This document shows positions 55,982 through 64,000 of a stretch of 64,000 nucleotides of DNA, one piece after another. Below the pieces are notes generated by a model. The model did not search any database. It worked only from the letters and a program-made list of their open reading frames with translations, and was not told the origin of the DNA. How positions within the stretch are numbered: the stretch's first letter is position 1; each line of letters begins with the position of its first letter. This stretch comes from Chthoniobacter sp. (GTDB taxonomy: Bacteria > Verrucomicrobiota > Verrucomicrobiia > Chthoniobacterales > Chthoniobacteraceae). Where the stretch lies: assembly GCA_021414005.1 (NCBI GenBank), contig JAIOPH010000033.1, positions 1 to 64,000 of the forward strand, written 5' to 3'. A program made the translations under genes and the position numbers.

Positions 55982-56204
55982 CCATTGGACTTCAACACGG
56001 AGACGCCGGGGATCAGAGATTTCCGCCAGCCCCTGCCTCAGCTCACTGCCAGCCCTTCGAGCGGCGCGAGCTTCTTCACCTTCGCATTAAAGCTCCAAAA
56101 CGTGTCGCACCCCCGGACGGTGAAGGTGTCGCGCACGGGTGCCGGGCGGCGCTTGGCGGATTTTTTCGGAGCGGCACGCCGGCTTGCTTTTTACGCACGC
56201 AACC

Positions 56205-57662
56205 ATGACGCCCGCAGCGGAATTCCGGCAATTCCACGCCCAGCAACTCACCCGCCGCGCCTTCTTCAGTCGCGCGAGTCAGGGCGTCGGGGCGCTCGCG
56301 CTTTCCACGCTACTCCGCCCGTCCATACTGCAAGCCAGCGAGCCCATTTCCGGCATCCGCGGAGTGCTCGATCCGCCGCCGCTGCGCGCGAAAGCCAAGC
56401 GGGTCATCTGGCTCACCATGGCGGGTGGGCCGTCACAACTGGAACTGTTCGACCACAAGCCGAAGCTCGCGGAGATGGACGGCCAGCCAATGCCCGAAAG
56501 CCTCACCAGAGGCCAGCAACTCGCGCAGCTTCAAGGCGTGAAACTGATTTGTCAGGGACCGCAGTTCAAGTTTCGGAAGTTTGGCCGAAGCCAAACTGAA
56601 ATTTCCGAATTGCTCCCGCACCTCGGCTCCATCGTCGATGACATCTGCATTGTGAAGTCCATGACCACCGACGCGATCAACCATGATCCGGCGCACATGT
56701 TCATGAACACCGGCTCGCAGATCGCGGGCCGCCCGAGCATGGGCTCGTGGATCACCTACGGCCTCGGCAGCGAAGCGGAAGATTTGCCCGGCTTCGTCGT
56801 GCTGATGTCCACCGGAAAGGGCCGCGCCCCTCAGCCGGTTGCCGCGCGCCAGTGGAGCAGCGGTTTCCTGCCTTCCAAATATCAGGGCGTGCAGTTGCGG
56901 GCGCAGGGCGACCCGGTTCTTTACTTGAACAATCCTCCCGGAATTTCGCGAGCCAGCCAGCGCGGCGACGTCGCCGCGATCAACGCCGTCAACCGGCAGC
57001 ACGATGAACTTGTGCATGACCCCGAGATTTCCACCCGCATCGCGCAGTACGAGATGGCCTTCCAGATGCAGGCCAGCGTCCCGGATCTCGTGGATGTCAG
57101 TGGTGAAAGTGCGAAGACTCTGGAGATGTACGGCTGCCAGCCGGGCGACGGATCTTTTGCTTCGAATTGCCTGCTCGCCCGCCGCCTTGCCGAGCGCGGT
57201 ACCCGGTTCATCCAACTCTACCACCGCGATTGGGACCACCACAGTCTCTTGCGCGAAGAGCTGCCGCTGCGCGCGAAAGAAGTGGATCGCGCGTGCATGG
57301 CGCTCATCACTGATCTCAAACAGCGCGGCATGTTCGACGACACGCTCATCGTTTGGAGCGGGGAGTTTGGGCGCACGCCGATGAAGCAGGCCAACAAAGG
57401 TCCGGCGGGGCGCGATCATCATAACAAGGCGATGTCCATGTGGCTCGCTGGCGCAGGAATTCAGCGCGGCCTCGTCTATGGGGCCACCGACGATCTCGGG
57501 TATGCCGCCGTGGAAAACGTTACCAACGTCCATGACCTGCACGCCACAATGCTGCACCAACTCGGCATCGCTCACGAGCGGTTTAGCTTCAAGTTTCAAG
57601 GGCTCGACATGCGCCTGTCCGGCGTGGAAGGAGCCAAAGTCATCAACAATATTCTTTTATGA
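56205..57662 (+). CDS. DUF1501 Tat-exported protein, copy 1 of a tandem pair
   Basis: 485 residues. Tat signal LTRRAFFSRASQGVGALALS, then KRVIWLTMAGGPSQLELFDH, TDAINHDPAHMFMNTGSQIA, QLYHRDWDHHSLLREELPLR, LIVWSGEFGRTPM and the GRDHHNKAMSMWLAGAGIQR ending. It is very close to the next gene, with long identical runs (INHDPAHMFMNTGSQIAGRP), and much less like the DUF1501 protein at 51881. There is no cytochrome-like gene directly before it; 223 bases of apparently non-coding sequence separate it from that gene. The start at MTPAAEFRQF precedes the signal directly. Confidence 0.88.
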   Translation: MTPAAEFRQFHAQQLTRRAFFSRASQGVGALALSTLLRPSILQASEPISGIRGVLDPPPLRAKAKRVIWLTMAGGPSQLELFDHKPKLAEMDGQPMPESLTRGQQLAQLQGVKLICQGPQFKFRKFGRSQTEISELLPHLGSIVDDICIVKSMTTDAINHDPAHMFMNTGSQIAGRPSMGSWITYGLGSEAEDLPGFVVLMSTGKGRAPQPVAARQWSSGFLPSKYQGVQLRAQGDPVLYLNNPPGISRASQRGDVAAINAVNRQHDELVHDPEISTRIAQYEMAFQMQASVPDLVDVSGESAKTLEMYGCQPGDGSFASNCLLARRLAERGTRFIQLYHRDWDHHSLLREELPLRAKEVDRACMALITDLKQRGMFDDTLIVWSGEFGRTPMKQANKGPAGRDHHNKAMSMWLAGAGIQRGLVYGATDDLGYAAVENVTNVHDLHATMLHQLGIAHERFSFKFQGLDMRLSGVEGAKVINNILL

Positions 57663-59089
57663 ATCCCAACCTGCTTACAGAACTTACCCGCCGCGCTTTT
57701 CTTGGGCGCACCACTCAGGGTGTCGGCGCTCTCGCGCTTTCCTCGCTGCTGCGCCCGTCCGCGCTCCAGGCCAGCGCACCCCAGCCCGGTGCGCGCGGGG
57801 TGCTGGATTCGCTGCCGCTGCGCCCGAAAGCCAAGCGTGTGATCTGGCTGACCATGGCTGGCGGCCCGTCGCATCTGGAGACCTTCGACCCGAAGCCGAA
57901 GCTCGCCGAAATGAATGGCCAGCCGATGCCCGAAAGCTTCACCAAGGGGCAGCAGCTCGCGCAATTGCAGGGGCAAAAGCTGATGTGCTTCGGACCGCAG
58001 CATCCCTTTGCGAAGTTCGGCAAAAGCGACACCGAAATCTGCGCGCTCTTTCCGCATATCGGCTCCGTGCTCGACGATATCTGCCTCGTCCGCTCGATGA
58101 CTACCGACGCGATCAACCACGATCCGGCGCACATGTTTATGAACACCGGTTCGCAGATCGCCGGCCGTCCTAGCATGGGCTCATGGATCACTTACGGCTT
58201 GGGCAGCGAAAGCTCGGATCTGCCGGGTTTCGTCGTCCTCACATCGCTGGGCCGCGGAGGGCAGAATCAGCCCATCGCCGCGCGGCAATGGAGCAGCGGC
58301 TTTTTGCCGTCGAAATACCAGGGCGTGCAGTTGCGCGGTAAAGGCGAGGCCGTGCTCTATCTCGGCAACCCCGGCGGTGTCACCCGCGAGCGTCAGGGGG
58401 CCGATGTCGCCGCCATCAACGCGCTCAATCGCCAACACGACGCCTTCGTTCACGACCCCGAGATTGCCACGCGCATCGCGCAATACGAGATGGCCTTCCA
58501 GATGCAGGCCAGCGTCCCGGAACTCATGGACCTTTCCAGCGAAAGTGCCGGCACGCTCGAACTCTACGGCTGCAAGCCCGGCGACGGTTCCTTTGCCAGC
58601 AACTGCCTCAGCGCCCGTCGACTCGCCGAACGTGGCGTGCGCTTCATCCAGCTCTATCACAAGGATTGGGACCACCACGGTGGCGTGAAGGACGGGATCA
58701 AGCTCAAGGCCGAGGAGATCGACCGCGCCTGCATGGCCCTCATTACCGACCTCAAACAGCGCGGCATGCTCGAAGACACGCTCATTGTCTGGGCCGGCGA
58801 ATTTGGCCGCACGCCCATGTCGCAGGGCGGCAATGGGCGCGATCACCACAACAAAGCCATGACGATCTGGATGGCGGGTGGCGGCATCCGCGGCGGCATG
58901 GTCTATGGTGCGACGGACGATCTCGGCTACGCCGCTGTGGAAAACGTCACCACGGTTCACGATTTGCACGCCACCATGCTGCAACAGCTCGGCATCGCGC
59001 ATCAGCAGTTCAGCTTCAAATTCCAAGGGCTCGACGCCCGCCTCTCCGGCGTGGAAGGCGCGAAGGTCATCAAGGCGATCCTCACGTAA
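57659..59089 (+). CDS. DUF1501 Tat-exported protein, copy 2 of a tandem pair
   Basis: 476 residues. Tat signal LTRRAFLGRTTQGVGALALS. All the marks of copy 1 are present (LTMAGGPSHLETFDPKPKLA, YHKDWDHHGGVKDGIKL, LIVWAGEFGRTPMSQGGNGR). The ATG overlaps the stop of copy 1 (ATGA), so both are translated together. Divergence is concentrated near residues 100-130 and in the loop after GFVVL, suggesting the copies have separated in surface loops while keeping the metal site. Confidence 0.88.
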   Translation: MNPNLLTELTRRAFLGRTTQGVGALALSSLLRPSALQASAPQPGARGVLDSLPLRPKAKRVIWLTMAGGPSHLETFDPKPKLAEMNGQPMPESFTKGQQLAQLQGQKLMCFGPQHPFAKFGKSDTEICALFPHIGSVLDDICLVRSMTTDAINHDPAHMFMNTGSQIAGRPSMGSWITYGLGSESSDLPGFVVLTSLGRGGQNQPIAARQWSSGFLPSKYQGVQLRGKGEAVLYLGNPGGVTRERQGADVAAINALNRQHDAFVHDPEIATRIAQYEMAFQMQASVPELMDLSSESAGTLELYGCKPGDGSFASNCLSARRLAERGVRFIQLYHKDWDHHGGVKDGIKLKAEEIDRACMALITDLKQRGMLEDTLIVWAGEFGRTPMSQGGNGRDHHNKAMTIWMAGGGIRGGMVYGATDDLGYAAVENVTTVHDLHATMLQQLGIAHQQFSFKFQGLDARLSGVEGAKVIKAILT

Positions 59090-59261
59090 GCGTAGAGCCC
59101 GAGCACTCCCCGACGCTCCGTTGTCCAATCTACCGCAGACGACGGACGCGCCTTCGGCACGCAGGTCGTGCATCGTGTGCTGGATCTTCGCGGGTATGTA
59201 GGCGCCCGCATTTTGCCCTCGCCCGGAGTGCGCGGGACTTCTAGTTTCGCGCTCCTTTTTT

Positions 59262-60146
59262 ATGGAAACAGTCCCACAAGTGCTTCGCGTCGGCCTGCCC
59301 ACGGGCAGCTTGCAGGAGCCGACGTTCGCCCTTTTTGCCAAAGCCGGATTCCATATTTCCGGTGCGAGCCGCTCCTACAAGCCGGCCGTGGATGACCCGG
59401 AACTGCAGATCCGGCTACTGCGGGCGCAGGAAATTTCGCGCTACGTGGAGCACGGTTTCCTCGATTGCGGGCTCACGGGTAAGGATTGGATCGAGAACAA
59501 CGGCTCGGATGTGGCGCGACTTTCCGAAATGACATTTTCCAAAACGAGCGCAGTGCCCACGCGCTGGGTGATCGCCGTGCCGGAGGACTCCGCCATTGCG
59601 ACCGTGCAGGATTTACAGGGCAAGGTCATCGCGACTGAAGCGGTTGAAATGACGCGGCGTTTTCTCGCGCAGCACGGCGTGACGGCGATGGTTGAGTTTT
59701 CGTGGGGCGCGACGGAGGTGAAAGTGCCGGACTTGGTGGATGCCATCGTGGATGTGACTGAAACCGGTTCCTCACTGCGGGCGAACAAGCTGCGGATTTT
59801 GGAGACGATCATGGAGTCGTCACCGCAATTTATCGCGAACCACGCGGCGCTCGCCGATGTTTGGAAGAAGGCGAAGCTGGAGAAGCTCGTGCTGCTGCTG
59901 GAGGGAGCCTACAACGCGCGGGACAAGGTGGGTTTGAAAATGAACCTGCCGGAATTCAGCCTGGCCGAGCTGCTGGAAGCGCTGCCCGCCTTGCGCAATC
60001 CGACGATTGGGAAACTCGCCATTGAAGGTTGGATTGCGATTGAGGTTGTCATCGACGAAAAAATCGTCCGCGAGATCATCCCGAAACTCAAAGAACTGGG
60101 GGCCGAGGGCATCATTGAATACCCGCTGAACAAGGTGGTTTTCTGA
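59262..60146 (+). CDS. hisG: ATP phosphoribosyltransferase, long form
   Basis: 294 residues, the long HisG with a C-terminal ACT-like regulatory domain, so no HisZ is needed. It condenses ATP and PRPP, the first step of histidine synthesis, and is normally inhibited by histidine. Seen: LRVGLPTGSLQEPTFALFAK, FLDCGLTGKDWIENNG, and the PRPP-binding DAIVDVTETGSSLRANKLRI. The tail LPALRNPTIGKLAIEGWIAI to LKELGAEGIIEYPLNKVV is the ACT-like part. No other his gene is adjacent, so the pathway is dispersed. Confidence 0.93.
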   Translation: METVPQVLRVGLPTGSLQEPTFALFAKAGFHISGASRSYKPAVDDPELQIRLLRAQEISRYVEHGFLDCGLTGKDWIENNGSDVARLSEMTFSKTSAVPTRWVIAVPEDSAIATVQDLQGKVIATEAVEMTRRFLAQHGVTAMVEFSWGATEVKVPDLVDAIVDVTETGSSLRANKLRILETIMESSPQFIANHAALADVWKKAKLEKLVLLLEGAYNARDKVGLKMNLPEFSLAELLEALPALRNPTIGKLAIEGWIAIEVVIDEKIVREIIPKLKELGAEGIIEYPLNKVVF

Positions 60147-60234
60147 GGCGTGGTGGTTTTCCCAAAATTCCGGTTGCGCGGTGCGGGCAACCATGATTCT
60201 CTCGCCGCCCCTTAACGAAAAAACATACCTCCAA

Positions 60235-60339
60235 ATGGGTTCACTCAAAAAACGCCGGAAGGCAAAAATCGCCAAGCACAAACGCCGGAAGCGGATGAAG
60301 GAAAACCGCCATAAGAAGCGTTTGCGCTACAAGTCGTAG
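60235..60339 (+). CDS. Tiny basic AURKAIP1/COX24-type protein
   Basis: 34 residues: MGSLKKRRKAKIAKHKRRKR then MKENRHKKRLRYKS. It is nearly all Lys, Arg and His, matching the short bacterial proteins that carry the AURKAIP1/COX24 domain, whose mitochondrial relative (mS38) is a small-subunit ribosomal protein. A ribosomal role is therefore likely but inferred. It sits 88 bases after hisG and only 17 before the TPR gene. Its size makes it easy to miss. Confidence 0.75.
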   Translation: MGSLKKRRKAKIAKHKRRKRMKENRHKKRLRYKS

Positions 60340-60356
60340 GCTCTAAATTGCGCGGC

Positions 60357-62225
60357 ATGAAATCGCGCCGACTTGTCAGGGCTTTCCGGGGGTGTTGGAC
60401 GCTGGCCGCAGGCTGTGCGTTTTGCTTTGCATCGATGGTCGCGCATTCGGCCGACAAGCCTCGTCGCACCCCGGCCAAACCCGCCGGGGCGGAGCCGCCC
60501 GGCGTCGCCGCACCTGCGGCACCGGTGCCGGACCACCATCCCGAATACGCCGACGCCTTTCCCTCGCCAATCCGCCCGGTTCCTGCGGATCTCGCGCTCA
60601 AGCCCGAGGATGAGAAAAAGGCGAACGCCTTGGCACTCTTCGCGGTGGGGCTGGCCGCGGAGGACAATGCGGATCAGGACGCCATGTTGGAGCGTTACCG
60701 CAAGGCGCTCGAACTCGATCCCGGCAATCCCGAACTCGCCGTCAAAGTCGCCTACGAACTCGCCCGACGGAATGATCCTTCCTCCGCCATCCAGGTGCTC
60801 AAGGACGCCATTAAGGCTGCGCCCAAGGAGGCGCTGCCGTGTATTTACCTTTCGCAGCTTTACGCGAAGAACCTGAACAAGCCGGAACTCGCCATCAAAT
60901 ATGCCGAGATGGCGCTGACGCTCGCGCCCGACGACTTCGCGGCACTGCAGGCGGTCTATGAACTTTACGCGGCCAACGGGCAGGAGAAAAAAGCCGCCGA
61001 ACTTCTCGACCGCGCGACAAAATCCACCAGCACCTCCGGCAAATACTGGATCCAACTTGCCGAGATGGAGCAGGGGATGTGGTTGAAAGAAGAAGGCACC
61101 GCCGAGCCCGCGCAGCTCGAAAAAATGAACACGGCTTTTCGCAAAGCCGCCGAATTGGGGAAGGACGATGCCGTCATCCTCTCGAAAGTCGCGGATTACT
61201 ACGTGCTCTCGAAACAGATCAAGGCCGCCATTCCGGTCTATCTTTCGATCCTCACCCTCGCGCCTGATGCGGGCGACCCGCCTTTGAACAACGTCCGAGA
61301 CAAACTCGCCCGCTGCTTTCTCGTCAACGACCAGCGTGACGAGGCCATCAAACAACTCGAAGCCATCGTCAAGGAGAGTCCACTACGGTTTGAAACCTAC
61401 GAACTGCTCGGCGAACTCTACCTGCAGAAAGAGGATTACGAGCACGCCCTGACGAGTTTCGAGAACGGTCTCCGACTGGACAACGGTGACCCCGCCAGTT
61501 ACGAGCGGCTTGGCTATCTCCTCCTCCGCACGAAGCGTTACGAACGTGCCGTGGATATCCTTCAGGCCGCGCGGAAAGCCCACGCTGGCCGCCCCGTCCT
61601 CAGCTACATGCTCGGCATCGCGTTCAGTCAGGCGAAGCGCCACGACGAGGCGCTCGCCGCGTTTGCCGATGCGCAGTCCACTGCGGAAACGAACCGCGAG
61701 GACCTGCTGAATGCCGAGTTCTACTTCAGCTACGGTGCCGCCGCCGAACAGGCCGGGCAGTTGGAAAAAGCCGTCGGTTTGCTCAAGAAAAGCATGGAGA
61801 TGGAGCCGAACAACGCCCAAGCCTTTAACTACCTCGGCTACATGTGGGCCGACAGGAACGAGCGCCTCGACGAGGCCGGCGAACTGATCAACAAGGCGCT
61901 CGCCATTGAGCCCGAGAACAGCGCGTATCTCGACAGCCTCGGCTGGTTTTACTATCGCAAAGGCGACTTCGACCGCGCGCTCAAAGAGCTTCAAAAGGCG
62001 CAGGCCATCATGCAGCGCGACGACGAAAAGGAGGACGCCACGGTGCTCGACCACATCGGCGAAACCTACCTCAAGCTCGGAAAAACCGCCGAGGCCGTCA
62101 GCTCCTGGCAGAAATCGCTGGCGCTCGAGAAAAGCAAAAAAATCGAGGATAAGGTCGAGGCGGCGAAGCAGAAGCTGACGAAGGGGAACGAACCTCCCGC
62201 GCCTGCACCTCAGCCCGAAAAGTAG
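60357..62225 (+). CDS. Exported tetratricopeptide-repeat protein
   Basis: 622 residues. A signal peptide (GCWTLAAGCAFCFASMVAHS) is followed by a Pro/Ala-rich linker, then about a dozen TPR units from residue 90, for example YRKALELDPGNPELAVKVAY, SMEMEPNNAQAFNYLGYMWA and ALAIEPENSAYLDSLGWFYY. The NYLGYMWADRN and YLDSLGWFYYRKGD units are those of the family of TPR outer-membrane/periplasmic scaffolds. It ends in a Pro/Ala tail. Partners are unknown. The start at MKSRRLVRAF is preferred over a TTG three codons earlier. Confidence 0.82.
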   Translation: MKSRRLVRAFRGCWTLAAGCAFCFASMVAHSADKPRRTPAKPAGAEPPGVAAPAAPVPDHHPEYADAFPSPIRPVPADLALKPEDEKKANALALFAVGLAAEDNADQDAMLERYRKALELDPGNPELAVKVAYELARRNDPSSAIQVLKDAIKAAPKEALPCIYLSQLYAKNLNKPELAIKYAEMALTLAPDDFAALQAVYELYAANGQEKKAAELLDRATKSTSTSGKYWIQLAEMEQGMWLKEEGTAEPAQLEKMNTAFRKAAELGKDDAVILSKVADYYVLSKQIKAAIPVYLSILTLAPDAGDPPLNNVRDKLARCFLVNDQRDEAIKQLEAIVKESPLRFETYELLGELYLQKEDYEHALTSFENGLRLDNGDPASYERLGYLLLRTKRYERAVDILQAARKAHAGRPVLSYMLGIAFSQAKRHDEALAAFADAQSTAETNREDLLNAEFYFSYGAAAEQAGQLEKAVGLLKKSMEMEPNNAQAFNYLGYMWADRNERLDEAGELINKALAIEPENSAYLDSLGWFYYRKGDFDRALKELQKAQAIMQRDDEKEDATVLDHIGETYLKLGKTAEAVSSWQKSLALEKSKKIEDKVEAAKQKLTKGNEPPAPAPQPEK

Positions 62226-62302
62226 TTTGCGGGGTAGTGGTCGATGGGATTCCCATTGGGGGCGGGGTGTGATTTAGTCGCGGGATTCCGCTTCGCTTTC
62301 CC

Positions 62303-63586
62303 ATGAAAATTCATCAGCGCAATCTGCCTCGCGTCGTCATCATTGGCGGAGGGTTTGGTGGTCTCGAGGCCGCGAAGGCGCTGCGCAAAATGGAGGTGCG
62401 GGTGACGCTGCTCGACCGGCACAATCATCACCTTTTTCAGCCGCTGCTTTATCAGGTGGCCACGGCGGCGCTTTCACCGGCGGACATTGCCGAGCCGTTG
62501 CGCCACATTTTGCGGAAACAGGAAAACGCCGAGGTCATTCTCGGTGAAGCGGAGCGGATCGATGTGCATAGCAAGAAGGTCGTTACCTCGGTGGGCGAAC
62601 TAAATTATGACTTCCTCATCGTTGCTGCCGGGGCGCGGCACTCGTATTTCGGTCACGAAAAATGGGAGAAGTTCGCGCCGGGTTTGAAGAGTCTGGATGA
62701 CGCGCTGGAGATTCGCCGGCGGATGCTGTTGGCGTTTGAAGTGGCGGAGCGCACCGACGATGACGCGGAGCGCCGCGCGGCGATGACGTTCGTGGTGGTG
62801 GGTGCGGGGCCGACCGGCGTGGAAATGGCGGGCGCGATCGCCGAGATCGCGCGCGTGACGCTGGTGAAGGACTTCCGGCACATCGACTCCGCGCAGGCGC
62901 GGGTCATTTTGCTCGATGGGGCACCGCGGGTCATGCAAATGCTCGATCCCGAGTTGTCCGAAAGTGCGCGCCGCCAACTCTTCGACATCGGCGTGGAGGT
63001 CCGTCCGCTGACGCATGTGGAGAAGCTGAGTGATGAAGGCTTGGTGATCAAAGGCGGGGAGAAGATTGCCGCCCGGACCATTGTGTGGGCGGCGGGCAAC
63101 ACGGCGTCGCCACTCGGCGAAAGTCTGGGCGTGCCGTTGGACAAGCAAGGCCGGGTGATCGTGCGCGAGGACTTGTCCATTCCCGGACATCGCGATGTGT
63201 TTGTCATCGGAGATCAGGCCCACTTCGCGCCCGGCGGCGGGACGCCGCTGCCGGGGCTTTCGCCCGTGGCCATGCAGCAGGGGCGGCACGCGGCCCGGAA
63301 TATCCGGGCGCTGCTCGCGGGCGGCTGGACGGATAAATTTGAGTATTTTGACAAAGGCACCATGGCAACCATCGGGCGCAATCGTGCCGTTGCGGATGCT
63401 GGTTTCATGCGGTTCTCAGGGTGGCTGGCGTGGCTGGCGTGGCTCTTCGTCCACCTCATCTTCCTCGTCGGCTTCCGCAACAAAGTTCTCGTGCTTTTCA
63501 ACTGGGCCTACGCCTACGTCACCTACGGACGCGGTGCGCGACTGATCACCGGACGGCATTGGGGAAACAAGGGCGGTGAGTCGTAG
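62303..63586 (+). CDS. ndh: Type II NADH dehydrogenase (NDH-2)
   Basis: 427 residues. FAD-binding Rossmann start RVVIIGGGFGGLEAAKALRK, quinone-site region NHHLFQPLLYQVATAALSP, NADH-binding FVVVGAGPTGVEMAGAIAEI, and the FAD-contact VFVIGDQAHFAPGGGTPLPG with AMQQGRHAARNI. The C-terminal hydrophobic stretch (GWLAWLAWLFVHLIFLVGFR) attaches the enzyme to the membrane. It passes electrons from NADH to quinone without pumping protons. Confidence 0.93.
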   Translation: MKIHQRNLPRVVIIGGGFGGLEAAKALRKMEVRVTLLDRHNHHLFQPLLYQVATAALSPADIAEPLRHILRKQENAEVILGEAERIDVHSKKVVTSVGELNYDFLIVAAGARHSYFGHEKWEKFAPGLKSLDDALEIRRRMLLAFEVAERTDDDAERRAAMTFVVVGAGPTGVEMAGAIAEIARVTLVKDFRHIDSAQARVILLDGAPRVMQMLDPELSESARRQLFDIGVEVRPLTHVEKLSDEGLVIKGGEKIAARTIVWAAGNTASPLGESLGVPLDKQGRVIVREDLSIPGHRDVFVIGDQAHFAPGGGTPLPGLSPVAMQQGRHAARNIRALLAGGWTDKFEYFDKGTMATIGRNRAVADAGFMRFSGWLAWLAWLFVHLIFLVGFRNKVLVLFNWAYAYVTYGRGARLITGRHWGNKGGES

Positions 63587-64000
63587 ATGGAGGTTGGCTG
63601 AAGGACAAGCGCAACGTGCGCAAGGAAGGTGCCACGAATCCGTCCATCGAGACGCTGATCGCAACGCTGCGCAATGGCGTGGCCGCGCATCGTCGGCTGA
63701 AGGCGATGCTCTCCGAGATGAAAATCCCGCTCGTGCCGCTGCTGCTCGTGCAGGCGGAAAAGAGCACAGACGAAATCAGGGCGCGGCTGCTGCAAATGGG
63801 TTTCGCCGAGGAGCAAATCGCCGTGCATCCCTCCGAGGAACCGGATGCGGATCTGCTCGCGCTGGCCAATGACGAACCGCGCGAGGTGCTGGTCTTCAAG
63901 ATGGCCGTGGCGCTGGGCTGCGACGCGCCGCGGGCGTTCATGATGGTCTCGATGTGGGCCGCGCGGGATGCGGACTTCGGCGTGCAACTCGTGGGCCGCA
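63580..64000 (+). pseudogene. 5'-truncated type III Res-like helicase fragment (runs off the window)
   Basis: The frame from 63580 reads GGWLKDKRNVRKEGATNPSI, then PLVPLLLVQAEKSTDEIRAR, LLQMGFAEEQIAVHPSEEP, ALANDEPREVLVFKMAVALG and DADFGVQLVGR. This is the second RecA-like domain of DEAD/DEAH helicases of the type III restriction Res group, ending in motif VI. The whole first domain with Walker A and B is missing, since this frame has a stop at 63577, inside the end of ndh. It is a remnant, or the frame is broken. Whether the C-terminal nuclease survives lies outside the window. Confidence 0.65.

Overview
The window looks like a chromosomal piece of a Verrucomicrobiota bacterium, probably a free-living soil or freshwater lineage. 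The evidence is the mixture of gene families. There are three DUF1501 proteins, one of them beside a DUF1549/DUF1553 cytochrome-like protein. There is a secreted sulfatase, a sialate-O-acetylesterase-like esterase, a giant autotransporter-repeat protein with a PEP-CTERM tail, a DUF5069 protein, a type II/IV pseudopilin of the PVC type and many Tat or lipoprotein exports. Most of the window is G+C rich (hand counts of 65-72% in sampled coding lines) and has little intergenic space.

Layout. 1-136: outer end of an IS3-family element. 137-5075: a badly broken autotransporter-repeat/PEP-CTERM gene. 5.4-9.7 kb: an esterase, then an envelope pair that resembles E. coli YdbH plus a fused YnbE-YdbL. 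9.7-17 kb: patatin-like membrane phospholipase, lipoprotein, nitroreductase, DUF5069, fatty acid hydroxylase and a PAS hybrid histidine kinase. 17-25.8 kb: housekeeping block with a large Gre-domain protein, a glutathionyl-hydroquinone-reductase-like GST, eno, an ftsB-like gene, prfB with its programmed frameshift, a GH57 enzyme and a META-domain protein. 26-33 kb: two-component system, pseudopilin, EF-P, a membrane HELTH protein, acs. 32.7-36.4 kb: VanZ-like, CBM9-like and FHA proteins, and a sulfatase.

36.5-41.8 kb is a decaying accessory zone. Broken remnants (an unrecognised repeat-poor protein, the 3' end of a trans-sulfuration PLP enzyme, a Tat-signal stub, an N-methyltryptophan/sarcosine-oxidase-like gene) flank a lower-G+C, two-gene insert. 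That insert holds a radical SAM/SPASM enzyme and an exported cysteine-free protein. Both proteins carry the same K-H-Y-N-P-x-Y motif. This is the best candidate for an undescribed system in the window.

41.9-49.6 kb: a Tat oxidoreductase, then a molybdenum hydroxylase (2Fe-2S subunit plus molybdopterin subunit) with its own XdhC and MocA-type maturation genes, running by 4-base overlaps into a secreted beta-helix protein. 49.7-51.8 kb: a CusRS-like two-component system. 51.9-59.1 kb: DUF1501, DUF1549/1553 and a tandem DUF1501 pair. 59.2-64 kb: hisG, a 34-residue COX24/AURKAIP1-like basic peptide, a TPR protein, type II NADH dehydrogenase and a headless fragment of a type III Res-like helicase.

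No rRNA, tRNA or CRISPR array was recognised. Frame breaks cluster in two zones (137-5075 and 36.5-41.8 kb) while about 40 other genes are intact. This argues for real decay, but two breaks sit exactly at runs of six G, so some may be sequencing errors.
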